From NCBI RefSeq assembly GCF_000938265.1, contig NZ_JYFC01000002.1:310001-374000 (forward strand): a stretch of DNA of 64,000 nucleotides, given 5' to 3'. This document shows, one piece after another, positions 49,103 to 58,285 of the stretch; within the stretch, counting starts at the first letter, position 1, and each line of letters starts with the position of its first letter. A program made the translations under genes and the position numbers. This DNA comes from Agreia bicolorata (GTDB taxonomy: Bacteria; Actinomycetota; Actinomycetes; Actinomycetales; Microbacteriaceae). The notes under the pieces were generated by a model that ran no database searches, was not told where the DNA came from, and saw only the letters and a program-made list of their open reading frames with translations.

Positions 49103-49665
49103 GCCGCAGGAGTGGCGCGGGCGCGCTCGGCTCGCAGGCCGCGCGCCACACCTGTGCGGACGAGGGCCGCCCCGAGGAGCACCGCGATCGCCGTGAAGAC
49201 GATCGGTGCAACGAAGTACCCGGTCATGAGAATCGCTCCCGATGCGGCGTCGAGGGAATCTTTCGCGAGTGTGCGGTACATGCCGGCGGCGCACACGATG
49301 CCTGCCACGATGCCACCCACGATGAAGAGCCAGGTGTTCCAGCGGCGGTACTTCGCGACGAGGAAAGGCAGCTCTTGGAACGCGCCGATGGCAATGGCGA
49401 TGAGAGTCGCCCAGAAACCGAGTGGCTGCAGAGGCGCGGTGACGAGCCCGGCGATGGCCGCCGTGAGAATCGCGACCCCGCCGCGCCTGATCACGTACTG
49501 GGCCACGACGCCGGGAAGGAAATAAACGCCGATGGTGAACCCGTAGAACAGGGGAGCGAGGGCCGCGACGGTGCCGCCGACCCAGGCGTTGAGTGCAAAG
49601 ACGAGGCCGCCGGCAACGCCGATCGCGGCGCACGTCAGGAGCAGGCGCGTGCTCACGTTTCTCAT
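49099..49665 (-). CDS. ykoE: ECF transporter substrate-specific (S) component, YkoE-like
   Basis: This 188-residue protein with about five membrane helices starts MRNVSTRLLLTCAAIGVAGGLVFALNAW. It contains LAPLFYGFTIGVYFLPGVVAQYVIRRGGVAILTA and a GAFQELPFLVAKYRRW segment. The pattern fits YkoE, the S component for thiamine or its HMP precursor in the YkoEDC system. Specificity is inferred from family resemblance and gene order. No TPP riboswitch was found in the short upstream gap. The next gene upstream is a same-strand DMT permease. Confidence 0.82.
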   Translation of the reverse strand: MRNVSTRLLLTCAAIGVAGGLVFALNAWVGGTVAALAPLFYGFTIGVYFLPGVVAQYVIRRGGVAILTAAIAGLVTAPLQPLGFWATLIAIAIGAFQELPFLVAKYRRWNTWLFIVGGIVAGIVCAAGMYRTLAKDSLDAASGAILMTGYFVAPIVFTAIAVLLGAALVRTGVARGLRAERARATPAA

Positions 49666-49724
49666 CGGACCTCCGCCATCAGCTTAGGGCAGGATAACCA
49701 AACTAACCGGTGACCTTAGGTGGC

Positions 49725-50618
49725 TCAGGCGAGCGAGAGCATGCCTGCCGCCGCGACCGCCAGAACGAGTCCGACGACCTGCACGAGAGCAATGCGTTCC
49801 TTGAGCACGATCGCGGCCAGCACGATGGTTCCTGCGGGGTAGAGCGCGACGAGTACCGACATCACCGAGAGTTCCCCGAGTCGGAGCCCGGTGAGAATCA
49901 GGCCGTTGGCTGCCGCGTCGGCGACGCCGCACGCGAGGGCCAGCAGCAGGGCGGTGCGCAGGCCGGCGCGTGCGGGCCCGTCGGATGCGGCGGGCGGTCG
50001 GGCCGCGGCATCCGATCGCCGGCGCGCGATCGCGACGGCCATGAGCACGATCGTGACCATGATGACGCCGTTGACGGCTCGGTTGAAGACGAGGGGCACG
50101 AGCCCGGAGTCGGCGGGTGCGATGTCGATGGCGATCAGGAAGACGCCGATCGTGGCGCCCGACCCTACGGCCATAAGAACGCCGCGGAGGCTCGGGCGGA
50201 CGGCTCCTTTCTCTGGAATGAATCCCACCAGCACAACCGCGACCAGTGCGAGAGCGAGGGCGACGTATCCGACGGGCTGAAGCCCGTCACCGCGGGCCAG
50301 CCCGACGGCCAGGGGGACGACGGCCGACACGACCGCGGTCAGGGGCGAGAGGATGCTCATGGGCCCGATCGCGAGGCAGGCGTAGAGCAGCGAGATGCCA
50401 ATGGCTCCGGAGACTCCCGAGATGCTTCCCCAGAGCGCCGCCTCAGCCGACCACGCTCCGCCCACGAGCGGATAGACGGCGAGCAGTACGGCGAGCCCGG
50501 AGAACGCCGCGATGCCGGTGACCGCGAACGGCGAGAGGCGCTTGGAGGCTAGGCCGCCGAGGAAGTCGGCGGAGCCGTAGACGAACGCGCCGACCAGTCC
50601 GAAAGCGATGACGAGCAT
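49725..50618 (-). CDS. EamA/DMT-family permease
   Basis: This 297-residue protein with ten membrane helices arises from two EamA repeats. It starts MLVIAFGLVGAFVYGSADFLGG, and the second repeat ends GTIVLAAIVLKERIALVQVVGLVLAVAAAGML, where LKERI is the usual DMT motif. The family exports or imports small metabolites and the substrate is not predictable. ATG 50618 is chosen because upstream residues do not resemble the family and overlap a non-coding repeat. Confidence 0.86.
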   Translation of the reverse strand: MLVIAFGLVGAFVYGSADFLGGLASKRLSPFAVTGIAAFSGLAVLLAVYPLVGGAWSAEAALWGSISGVSGAIGISLLYACLAIGPMSILSPLTAVVSAVVPLAVGLARGDGLQPVGYVALALALVAVVLVGFIPEKGAVRPSLRGVLMAVGSGATIGVFLIAIDIAPADSGLVPLVFNRAVNGVIMVTIVLMAVAIARRRSDAAARPPAASDGPARAGLRTALLLALACGVADAAANGLILTGLRLGELSVMSVLVALYPAGTIVLAAIVLKERIALVQVVGLVLAVAAAGMLSLA

Positions 50619-50682
50619 GGGCACTGAGCCTACGCGGGGCGTTGTTGCGCGCTCGCGGCAGCAAGCGCTGGCTCGGGATCGC

Positions 50683-50745
50683 CGAACGCGGGAGTTCGCG
50701 CCCGGCGCGGTGGTTGCGCCGCCGCGTTCGGCGGGAACACCCGCG
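50683..50745. repeat. 63-bp direct repeat, left copy
   Basis: This copy is identical over 63 bp to 51845-51907. It contains an outer inverted repeat (CGAACGCGG at 50683 with CCGCGTTCG at 50722) enclosing an inner CGGCGC/GCGCCG stem, so it can fold into a branched hairpin. It lies between the DMT permease start and the next gene. Confidence 0.9.
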
Positions 50746-50861
50746 TTCGAGAGGACGATCTTCGGGTGGCTCCTGTCCATCACACGTGACCCACGGAGAA
50801 GGGCTTCCACAGTTCAGCCTCGTCCGCTCTTGCGGATGCTGGTGTCCGTCAGCGTTGTGTC

Positions 50862-51839
50862 ATGACCGCGCCAATGATGCATCTCGAAGATGCGCTTCTT
50901 CTGACCCGAGACCGCAACGTGCTGATGGGTGGCGACTCCCGGCTCAATCGACTTGCGGCTCGAGGGGAGCTTCTGCAGATCCGTCGGGGCGCCTACATTC
51001 CGGTATCGACCTGGAGATCGATGAACTACGACGCGAGATACCGCATGCACGTCTTCGCCGTCGCGCGTACACGACGCATCGAGCCCGTGTTCTCCAGCTA
51101 CTCGGCGGCTGTGCTCTGGGGACTTCCAATTGTCGGGCCCTGGCCCCGAGACGTGCACGTTCTCGCCGAGCGCTCGTCCGGAGGTCGCTCGGATCCGGGT
51201 ATTCGCCGCCACGCGGTGGGGATGCCGTCGACGCTCGTCAGAACCGCAGAGGGCCTCGTCGTCACCGATGTTGCTCGAACGATCGTCGACATCGCCGCGC
51301 AGTCCACTTTCGTCTCCGGCGTAGCTGCCGCTGATTTCGCGCTGCATCGCGGCTTGGTGACGCGAGAGGAGCTGAGATCCGTATGGAGCGAGCTCCTGCC
51401 CTTTCGTGGTTCTCGACAGGCTTCTGGTGTCATCGAGTTCGCGACGCCCCTCAGCGGTTCGGTCGCCGAATCGGTGAGTCTCGTCAACATGGCGAGGCAC
51501 CGATTTCCTCGGCCGATTCTCCAGCAGGAGTTCGTGCATCCATCGGGCCACTCGTATTTCGTCGACTTCTGGTTCAAGCGGTGCAGGCGCATCGGTGAGG
51601 TCGACGGACGCATTAAATACAGTGACCCTGCCTATCTTCGAGGGCGCACACCGGCGCAGGCTCTGTGGGACGAGAAGCAGAGAGAGGACTGGCTGCGAAC
51701 TCAGTGCGATGGGTTTGGACGCTGGCCATGGGAGGTGGCGAACAGCGCCGGCGCTCTGTGTCGTCGGCTTCTCGAGCTCGGCGTTCCTCAACTTCCTTTC
51801 GGCCACCCCGACGGTTTCCTCGTTATGCCACCGCGGTGA
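50862..51839 (+). CDS. AbiEi-like N terminus plus PD-(D/E)XK/DUF559-like C terminus protein
   Basis: This is a 325-residue protein. Residues ~10-150 resemble the winged-helix start of AbiEi-type antitoxin proteins ([44 protein letters not shown]). Residues ~205-290 carry E213 and the nuclease-like series D235, E246, D248, K252 ([17 protein letters not shown]), as in DUF559/very-short-patch-repair relatives. Such two-part proteins are frequent accessory genes in actinobacteria. No toxin gene adjoins, so a toxin-antitoxin role is doubtful. An exact 63-bp direct repeat flanks it on both sides, which suggests insertion or mobilisation as a unit. Confidence 0.75.
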   Translation: MTAPMMHLEDALLLTRDRNVLMGGDSRLNRLAARGELLQIRRGAYIPVSTWRSMNYDARYRMHVFAVARTRRIEPVFSSYSAAVLWGLPIVGPWPRDVHVLAERSSGGRSDPGIRRHAVGMPSTLVRTAEGLVVTDVARTIVDIAAQSTFVSGVAAADFALHRGLVTREELRSVWSELLPFRGSRQASGVIEFATPLSGSVAESVSLVNMARHRFPRPILQQEFVHPSGHSYFVDFWFKRCRRIGEVDGRIKYSDPAYLRGRTPAQALWDEKQREDWLRTQCDGFGRWPWEVANSAGALCRRLLELGVPQLPFGHPDGFLVMPPR

Positions 51840-51844
51840 ATGGT

Positions 51845-51907
51845 CGAACGCGGGAGTTCGCGCCCGGCGCGGTGGTTGCGCCGCCGCGTTCGGCGGGAAC
51901 ACCCGCG
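51845..51907. repeat. 63-bp direct repeat, right copy
   Basis: This copy is identical to 50683-50745. It begins 6 bp after the stop of the AbiEi-like gene and ends 43 bp before the recQ start. Its right border runs into CCCGCGCTCGCGGG, a further small hairpin. Confidence 0.9.
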
Positions 51908-51949
51908 CTCGCGGGAGCGTGGTCAGAGGACGACGGTAAACTTCGGAGC

Positions 51950-53956
51950 GTGACGTGGAACGCTGAAATCCCCTGGGACCCGCAAGCGGAACCACCGCCC
52001 TTCGACGAAGAGCCGCCGTACGACCCGTACTACGACGAAGGTCCGGCGCCAGCCCTTCGACAGGCCCAGGGAATGCAGGCTCAGGGAACGCAGTCTGCGC
52101 CAGCGGTCGACGTGGCCGTCGCCACTCCCGAGACCGCGGTCGAGGCCCTGCAGCGGGTCTTCGGATACGAGACCTTCCGCGGAGACCAGGCTGCGATCAT
52201 CCAGAACGTCATCGACGGCGGCGACACGGTCGTGCTTATGCCGACTGGCGGCGGCAAGTCGCTCTGCTACCAGATCCCGTCGCTGGTGCGCCGAGGCACC
52301 GGCATCGTCATCTCGCCCCTGATCGCGCTGATGCAAGATCAGGTCGACGCCTTGACGGCGGTCGGTGTGCGCGCAGCTTTTCTCAATTCCACCCAGGATG
52401 CCGCGGAGCGGGCACGCGTCGAGAATGCTTACCTCGGGGGGCAGCTCGACCTCCTCTACGTTGCTCCGGAGCGCCTGTCGAACGAGGCGACCAAACGCTT
52501 TCTCGCGCGGGGCGAGATCGCGCTCTTCGCCATCGACGAGGCTCACTGCGTGTCGCAGTGGGGGCACGACTTCAGACCTGACTACCTGGCCCTTTCCGAG
52601 CTGGCCGAGCGTTGGCCCGATGCGCCTCGCATCGCGCTCACCGCTACGGCGACCGAGGCCACGCACGCTGAGATCACTGAACGCCTGGGCATGCAGCAGG
52701 CCAAGCACTTCGTCGCCAGCTTCGACCGCCCGAACATTCGCTATCGCATCGAGAACAAGGGCGAGGTGCGCAAGCAGCTGCTCTCGCTGATCAAGGGTGA
52801 GCACCCCACCGACTCGGGCATCGTCTATGCCCTCTCGCGCAACACCGTCGAGAAGACCGCCCAGTTTCTGGCCGATAACGGTCTGAAAGCACTGCCGTAT
52901 CACGCGGGTCTCGACTCGCGACTGCGCGCGGCCACCCAGTCGCGCTTCTTGCGCGAAGACGGCATCATCATCGTCGCCACCATCGCGTTCGGCATGGGCA
53001 TCGACAAACCCGATGTGCGCTTCGTCGCCCATGTTGACCTGCCCAAGTCGGTGGAGGGCTACTACCAAGAGACGGGTCGCGCCGGCCGCGACGGTCTGCC
53101 GTCGACGGCGTGGCTCGCCTACGGTCTTCAAGACGTCGTGCAGCAGCGCCGAATGATCGACGAGTCTCCCGGCGATCTCGCCCATCGCAGGCGGCTCTCC
53201 GCGCACCTCGATGCCATGCTGGCGCTCTGCGAGACCGTGCACTGCCGTCGAGTGAACCTCCTGGGCTACTTCGGTCAAGAATCCACACCGTGCGGCAACT
53301 GCGACACGTGTCTCGAGCCGCCCGAATCGTGGGATGGCACCGTCGCGGCCCAGAAGCTGCTGTCGACCGTGGTGCGGCTGCAGCGCGAGCGCAATCAGCG
53401 CTTCGGCGCCGGGCAGCTCATCGACATCCTCCGGGGCAAGGTCACTGACCGGGTCACCCAGCTGAATCACCAGAGTCTCTCCACCTGGGGCATCGGACAA
53501 GACCTCAGCGACCAGCAGTGGCGGGGAGTGGTGCGCCAGCTTCTGGCTCAGGGACTGCTCGCGGTGAACGACGACGGCTACGGAACCCTGGTGATCACCG
53601 AGGCGAGCGGCGAGGTGCTCGCGGGGCGGCATCCGGTGTCGATGCGGCGAGAAGCCGAACGGGCGGCGCGCAGCGTGCGATCGTCGGGCTCGTCGAAGTC
53701 GAAAGCGGCCACGGCCGAGCTGGCACCGGCAGATCAGGAGTTGTTCGAGAAGCTGCGGGCCTGGCGTGCCGGCGAAGCGCGCGAGCAGGGGGTGCCCGCA
53801 TACATCGTCTTCGGAGACGCTACGTTGCGAGCCATCGCCACCGAGCGTCCCACGTCGCTCGATCAAGCCGGAGGCATCAGTGGAATAGGTGAGGCGAAGC
53901 TGCAGAAGTACGGCGAGGCGATTCTCGAGGTCGTCGCGAGCGACGCTATATCCTGA
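51950..53956 (+). CDS. recQ: RecQ family ATP-dependent DNA helicase
   Basis: This 668-residue 3'-5' DNA helicase acts in recombination and replication repair. An acidic, Pro-rich head of ~60 residues ([23 protein letters not shown]) contains a translated REP-like element. Then come motif 0 and Walker [15 protein letters not shown] (~98), [17 protein letters not shown] (~197), [19 protein letters not shown], the zinc cysteines in CETVHC and CGNCDTC (~426-453), an RQC winged helix and a C-terminal HRDC domain (~595-668). GTG 51950 is the likely start (VTWNAEIPW), though GGAG is only one base upstream of it. A start further downstream would remove the repeat-derived part. Confidence 0.92.
   Translation: MTWNAEIPWDPQAEPPPFDEEPPYDPYYDEGPAPALRQAQGMQAQGTQSAPAVDVAVATPETAVEALQRVFGYETFRGDQAAIIQNVIDGGDTVVLMPTGGGKSLCYQIPSLVRRGTGIVISPLIALMQDQVDALTAVGVRAAFLNSTQDAAERARVENAYLGGQLDLLYVAPERLSNEATKRFLARGEIALFAIDEAHCVSQWGHDFRPDYLALSELAERWPDAPRIALTATATEATHAEITERLGMQQAKHFVASFDRPNIRYRIENKGEVRKQLLSLIKGEHPTDSGIVYALSRNTVEKTAQFLADNGLKALPYHAGLDSRLRAATQSRFLREDGIIIVATIAFGMGIDKPDVRFVAHVDLPKSVEGYYQETGRAGRDGLPSTAWLAYGLQDVVQQRRMIDESPGDLAHRRRLSAHLDAMLALCETVHCRRVNLLGYFGQESTPCGNCDTCLEPPESWDGTVAAQKLLSTVVRLQRERNQRFGAGQLIDILRGKVTDRVTQLNHQSLSTWGIGQDLSDQQWRGVVRQLLAQGLLAVNDDGYGTLVITEASGEVLAGRHPVSMRREAERAARSVRSSGSSKSKAATAELAPADQELFEKLRAWRAGEAREQGVPAYIVFGDATLRAIATERPTSLDQAGGISGIGEAKLQKYGEAILEVVASDAIS
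52053..52071 (-). repeat. dispersed REP-like element, copy 5, inside recQ
   Basis: On the minus strand this reads CCCTGGGCCTGTCGAAGGG, with one mismatch to the other copies. A partial second copy (CCCTGAGCCTG on the minus strand) lies just beside it at about 52076-52086. In the recQ frame it is read as [14 protein letters not shown]. Confidence 0.8.
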
Positions 53957-54027
53957 TCCGAGCATAAATACAGGTCGTATCGCAGAGCATGCCGCGGGGG
54001 CTATGAGCGCTCTGCGAGACTGGGCGC

Positions 54028-54738
54028 ATGCTCACCCTCCTCAGCCGCGCCTTTCTCGCACCCGTGGCCAGAGCCGTCTACCGCCCGAAGGTCATAGGCC
54101 GAGAGAACGTGCCGCGCACGGGGCGCGTGCTGCTCGCGAGCAACCACCTGAGTTTCATCGACAGCGTTGTTCTCACCCTCGTGGCCCCGCGCAATGTCTC
54201 GTTCCTCGCGAAGTCCGAGTACTTCACCGGCGACGGCGCAAAAGGGTGGCTGTCGAGATCGTTCTTCTCGGCCATCGGAGCGGTGCCCGTCGATCGCGGA
54301 GCCGGGCAGGCAGCGCAAGACGCTCTGGACGCGGGACTCGCGATCCTCGAGCGTGACGAGGCCTTCGCCATCTATCCCGAAGGAACCCGGTCTCGAGACG
54401 GACGAATCTACAAAGGGCGCACGGGCGCGGCGTGGCTCGCCATGAGCTCGAACAGTCTCATCGTGCCCGTGGCCCTGATCGGTACCGAGAAGTTGCAGCC
54501 GGTGGGGTCGACCATTCCCCGGCTGCACCGGGTGTCTGTCGAGTTCGGCCGTCCCATCGACGCGTCGGAGTACGGGCAGGCGAATTCGGCGCGCGCGAGA
54601 CGCAAACTGACCGACGTGCTGATGGAAGACATTCAGCGCATGTCGGGCCAGGATGCGGCCGGTGTGTACAACGAGGTTCCAGCCGCGTCGGCGATCGAGA
54701 AAGTCAAGCGCGCTCTCGGTCGCAACAGACCCTCCTAA
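54028..54738 (+). CDS. 1-acyl-sn-glycerol-3-phosphate acyltransferase (PlsC family)
   Basis: This 236-residue membrane-associated acyltransferase transfers an acyl chain to lysophosphatidic acid. The family blocks are visible: NHLSFIDSV (catalytic NHX4D), the VPVDRG segment, YPEGTRSRDG and IVPVALIGTEKLQP. The N terminus (MLTLLSRAFLAPVARAVYRPK) is hydrophobic and basic. Paralogues of this family are several per actinobacterial genome, so the precise acceptor is uncertain. An AI-2E-type permease follows in the same direction. Confidence 0.9.
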   Translation: MLTLLSRAFLAPVARAVYRPKVIGRENVPRTGRVLLASNHLSFIDSVVLTLVAPRNVSFLAKSEYFTGDGAKGWLSRSFFSAIGAVPVDRGAGQAAQDALDAGLAILERDEAFAIYPEGTRSRDGRIYKGRTGAAWLAMSSNSLIVPVALIGTEKLQPVGSTIPRLHRVSVEFGRPIDASEYGQANSARARRKLTDVLMEDIQRMSGQDAAGVYNEVPAASAIEKVKRALGRNRPS

Positions 54739-54779
54739 GGTGGGGTGAGCACGCCGAGACGACAAGACTGGGGACCCGA

Positions 54780-55907
54780 ATGTTCAGCAAGAAGAGACGC
54801 CGCACCGCAGCCGTGCAGCAACCCCAGTCCGACATCGTCGTTCCCGGGAGTGCGGCGCTTCCGCCCGTGCGGGTCAACGCGTTCCGCATCGGACTCGTCG
54901 GCGGGCTCGGAGTGCTCGTCTCGATTCTCATCGGCGGGATCATCGGGCAGCTCACCACGGTTCTGATCTATGTGGGCGTGGCCCTCTTTCTCGCGCTGGG
55001 GCTCGACCCGCTCGTGTCGTGGCTCGAAAGGAAACTCCCTCGGTGGGCGGCGATCCTCGTGGTCTTTGCAGGGGTCATTCTCGCCTTTGCCGGGCTGCTT
55101 CTCACGATCATTCCCGTGATCGTTGAGCAGGTGTCGAATCTCATCGCCAACTTTCCCGACATCGTCAACCGCGTCGTCGACAGTGACTTCGTGAAGACGA
55201 CGGAGCGGCAGCTCTCCGGCGTCGTCGACTTCGACTCCGTTGCCAAGAGCGTGACCGATTTCGTCAGCGACCCGAACAACTTCGTGAACCTGGGTGGCGG
55301 CATCCTGGCCGTGGGTGCAGGGGTGGCGAGCGGCGTCACGGGCGCGGTTGTCGTGCTGATTCTGACCCTGTACTTTCTCGCGTCGCTGCGTTCGATCAAG
55401 CGCGTCACCTACCGCTTCGTTCCGGCCAGCAAGCGTGCGGGCTTCATCGATGTGTCTGAAGACATCACCTCGGCTGTCGGTCGCTATGTCGTCGGGCAGG
55501 TGTCGCTGGCTGCGGTCAATGGTGTGCTGAGCGCGATCTTCCTGTGGAGCATCGGCGCCCCACAGTTCGTGCTTCTCGCCTTCATCGCATTTCTGTTCTC
55601 GCTGGTTCCTCTCGTCGGAACGCTCACCGGCTCGATCATCATCGTTCTGACCTGCCTGTTCGCGTCGCCGTTGACGGCGCTCGTGGCCCTGATCTGGTAC
55701 CTCGTCTACATGCAGATCGAGGCGTACTTCCTGAGCCCGCGCATCATGAACCGCGCCGTCTCGGTACCAGGTGCGGTAGTCGTCATCGCGGCCGTCGCCG
55801 GCGGAACCCTGGGCGGAATTCTGGGCGCCCTCGTGGCGATTCCGGTCGCCGCCTCGACAATCATCATCATTCAGAAGATCGTGTTTCCGAGGCAGGATCT
55901 GAAATAG
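54780..55907 (+). CDS. AI-2E (PerM/YtvI) family membrane protein
   Basis: This 375-residue protein begins with a cytoplasmic basic head (MFSKKRRRTAAVQQ). It has eight or so helices, with the family pattern VALFLALGLDPLVSWLERKLPRWAAILVVF near the N terminus and FLFSLVPLVGTLTGSIIIVL and YLVYMQIEAYFLSPRIMNRAVSVPG near the C terminus. Members include the AI-2 exporter TqsA and Na+/H+ antiporter-like proteins, so the substrate is open. ATG 54780 follows GGGGA; the frame extends further upstream but only as a shadow of plsC. Confidence 0.88.
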   Translation: MFSKKRRRTAAVQQPQSDIVVPGSAALPPVRVNAFRIGLVGGLGVLVSILIGGIIGQLTTVLIYVGVALFLALGLDPLVSWLERKLPRWAAILVVFAGVILAFAGLLLTIIPVIVEQVSNLIANFPDIVNRVVDSDFVKTTERQLSGVVDFDSVAKSVTDFVSDPNNFVNLGGGILAVGAGVASGVTGAVVVLILTLYFLASLRSIKRVTYRFVPASKRAGFIDVSEDITSAVGRYVVGQVSLAAVNGVLSAIFLWSIGAPQFVLLAFIAFLFSLVPLVGTLTGSIIIVLTCLFASPLTALVALIWYLVYMQIEAYFLSPRIMNRAVSVPGAVVVIAAVAGGTLGGILGALVAIPVAASTIIIIQKIVFPRQDLK

Positions 55908-56098
55908 CAGCCGGGTCGGCTCGCATCCGGCCCAGTTGTGGGGGAACGCCTGCGTTCTCCATGTTCGTCTGTAGACATCATCAACGCCGCGGCTCGGTCG
56001 ACAACGGGTCGTTGTAGGGCACGGACGGTGAATTTTCATGGCCGCCCGGCCGCTCGTAGCGTGGACGCAGATTTGCTGACAGCGCACGGAAGAGGCCA

Positions 56099-58240
56099 AT
56101 GATGGTGGACGCGGTGAAGAACGAGACAAACGGCGACAGCTCTACACAGCTCGCAGACCGGATCGAAGACAGCGAGAAGCTCGACGAGACTTCGGGTGGC
56201 ATGGCGGTCGACAAGGTGGATGCGCGCATCGACACGGCCGAGCTCGGCCAGTACCTGCTGGGCACCTGGGCGGATGCGCGCATCGCCGCCCGCAAGCTCA
56301 CTGGCCGCCCCGAAATGCAGCGCGTCGACGGCCAGACGCTCTCGGAGCACCGCGACACCGTCTTCCATCAGCTCGAGCTGCTGGTCGAGCACGGGGGAGT
56401 GCACAAGGCCTTTCCGAAGAGCCTCGGCGGCGAAGACGACCACGGCGGCAACATCGCCGGGTTCGAAGAGCTCGTCACCGCTGACCCGTCGCTGCAGATC
56501 AAGTCGGGCGTGCAGTGGGGCCTCTTCGGCGCCGCCGTGCTGCATCTCGGCACGCAGTATCACCACGAGACATTCCTGCCCGCGATCATGAGCCTCGAGG
56601 TTCCCGGCGCCTTCGCCATGACCGAGACCGGTCACGGCTCCGATGTCGCTGCCATCGCCACGACGGCGACCTTCGATGTGGGTAGCCAGGAGTTCGTGAT
56701 CGACACTCCGTTCCGCGGCGCCTGGAAGGACTACCTCGGCAACGCCGCCATTCACGGCACCGCGGCCGTGCTGTTCGCCCAGCTCATCACCGAGGGCATC
56801 AACCACGGGGTGCACGCCTTCTATGTGCCGCTTCGCGATGCCGACGGGCAGTTCCTCCCCGGTGTCGGCGGCGAAGACGACGGGCTCAAGGGCGGCCTGA
56901 ATGGCATCGACAACGGCCGGTTGCACTTCACCAACGTGCGCATCCCGCGCGAGAACCTGCTCAACCGATACGGCGATGTGGATGTCGACGGCACGTATTC
57001 GTCGCCCATCCAGAGTCCCGGACGCCGCTTCTTCACGATGCTCGGCACCCTGGTGCAGGGCCGCGTCTCGCTCGATGGGGCATCGGTCGCCGCGGCCAAG
57101 GTCGCGCTCGCGATCGCCGTTCGTTACGGCAACGAACGCCGACAGTTCACGGCTGGAAGCGACACCGACGAAGAGGTGATCCTCGACTACCAGGTGCACC
57201 AGCGCCGGCTGATTCCCCTGCTTGCAACCACCTATGCGGCGAGCTTCGCGCACGAGCAGCTGCTCACCAAATTCGACGGCGTCTTCTCGGGCGCTACTGA
57301 CACGGATGCCGACCGGCAAGACCTTGAGACCCTCGCTGCTGCGCTCAAACCGCTGTCGACCTGGCACGCGCTCGACACGCTGCAGGAGGCCCGCGAGGCC
57401 TGCGGCGGCGCCGGATTCCTTGCCGAGAACCGCCTCGTAGGGCTGCGCGCCGACCTCGATGTCTACGCCACGTTCGAGGGCGACAATCACGTGCTCCTGC
57501 AGCTCGTGGCCAAGCGCCTGCTCACCGACTACAGCCACCGTTTCGCCAAGGCCGACGTGGGTGTGCTCGCTCGCTACGTCGTCGAGCAGGCCGCCGATCG
57601 TACGGTCAGCGGCACGGGACTGCGCACGCTCGCGCAGAACCTGTCAGACAGGGGTTCTGTCGCTCGCAGCGTCGAGCAGCTGCGCGAGACGGGCGCGCAG
57701 CGCGCCCTGCTGACCGACCGGGTCGAGACGATGGTGGCCGAGGTCGCCGGAAGGCTGCGCCCGGGAACGAAATCCTCGAAGCAGGCCGCTGCAGACCTGT
57801 TCAACGCCAATCAGAGCGCCGTCATCGATGCGGCCAGGGCCCACGCCGAACTGCTGCAGTGGGAGGCGTTCACCGATGCCCTCGACCAGATCGACGACGA
57901 GGGCACCCGGGTCGTGCTCACCTGGGTGCGCGACCTCTTCGGCCTCGGCCTCGTAGAGAAGCACCTGGCGTGGTACCTCATCAACGGCCGCCTCTCGCCG
58001 AAGCGCGCGCAGGCCGTCACGGCGTACATCGACCGGTTGATCGCGCGACTGCGGCCGCACGCCCAAGATCTGGTGGATGCGTTCGGCTACGGCCCCGAGC
58101 ACATCCGCGCGTCGATCGCGACGGGCGCTGAGGCGACTCGTCAGAAGGAGGCGCGCGGCTACTACGCCGAGCAGCGTGCGTCGGGCGAGGCTCCCATCGA
58201 CGAGAAGACCCTCTCGAAGAAGCAGAAGGAGCGCATCTAG
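56099..58240 (+). CDS. acyl-CoA dehydrogenase / acyl-CoA oxidase family flavoprotein
   Basis: This 713-residue protein is of the longer acyl-CoA-oxidase-like class. An N-terminal helical domain (~60-190) precedes the FAD-proximal TETGHGSDVAAIATTATFD. The middle beta domain has WKDYLGNAAIHGT, and the C-terminal helices have GRVSLDGASVAAAKVALAIAVRYG and LQEAREACGGAGFLAENRL, whose Glu (EACGG) is the likely catalytic-base region. It oxidises acyl-CoA to enoyl-CoA in beta-oxidation. Whether it uses oxygen or an electron-transfer flavoprotein cannot be settled. GGAAGAGG precedes the ATG. A REP-like element follows. Confidence 0.9.
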   Translation: MMVDAVKNETNGDSSTQLADRIEDSEKLDETSGGMAVDKVDARIDTAELGQYLLGTWADARIAARKLTGRPEMQRVDGQTLSEHRDTVFHQLELLVEHGGVHKAFPKSLGGEDDHGGNIAGFEELVTADPSLQIKSGVQWGLFGAAVLHLGTQYHHETFLPAIMSLEVPGAFAMTETGHGSDVAAIATTATFDVGSQEFVIDTPFRGAWKDYLGNAAIHGTAAVLFAQLITEGINHGVHAFYVPLRDADGQFLPGVGGEDDGLKGGLNGIDNGRLHFTNVRIPRENLLNRYGDVDVDGTYSSPIQSPGRRFFTMLGTLVQGRVSLDGASVAAAKVALAIAVRYGNERRQFTAGSDTDEEVILDYQVHQRRLIPLLATTYAASFAHEQLLTKFDGVFSGATDTDADRQDLETLAAALKPLSTWHALDTLQEAREACGGAGFLAENRLVGLRADLDVYATFEGDNHVLLQLVAKRLLTDYSHRFAKADVGVLARYVVEQAADRTVSGTGLRTLAQNLSDRGSVARSVEQLRETGAQRALLTDRVETMVAEVAGRLRPGTKSSKQAAADLFNANQSAVIDAARAHAELLQWEAFTDALDQIDDEGTRVVLTWVRDLFGLGLVEKHLAWYLINGRLSPKRAQAVTAYIDRLIARLRPHAQDLVDAFGYGPEHIRASIATGAEATRQKEARGYYAEQRASGEAPIDEKTLSKKQKERI

Positions 58241-58252
58241 CCCCTCGCCGCC

Positions 58253-58271
58253 CCCTGAGCCTGTCGAAGGG
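58253..58271 (+). repeat. dispersed REP-like element, copy 4
   Basis: An exact CCCTGAGCCTGTCGAAGGG starts 13 bp after the acyl-CoA dehydrogenase stop. Additional C and G residues lengthen the stem to six pairs (CCCCCT/AGGGGG). It lies between two genes of the same direction. Confidence 0.8.
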
Positions 58272-58285
58272 GGCAAGCTGGGAAC

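Noticed and set aside
49666-49724. TPP riboswitch ahead of ykoE
   Set aside because: The 59-bp gap is shorter than the aptamer and no CUGAGA or paired P1-P3 elements were visible.
50683-51907. Insertion sequence with 63-bp direct repeats as target duplication
   Set aside because: The enclosed gene has no transposase motif, no terminal inverted repeats were seen, and 63 bp is far longer than usual target-site duplications.
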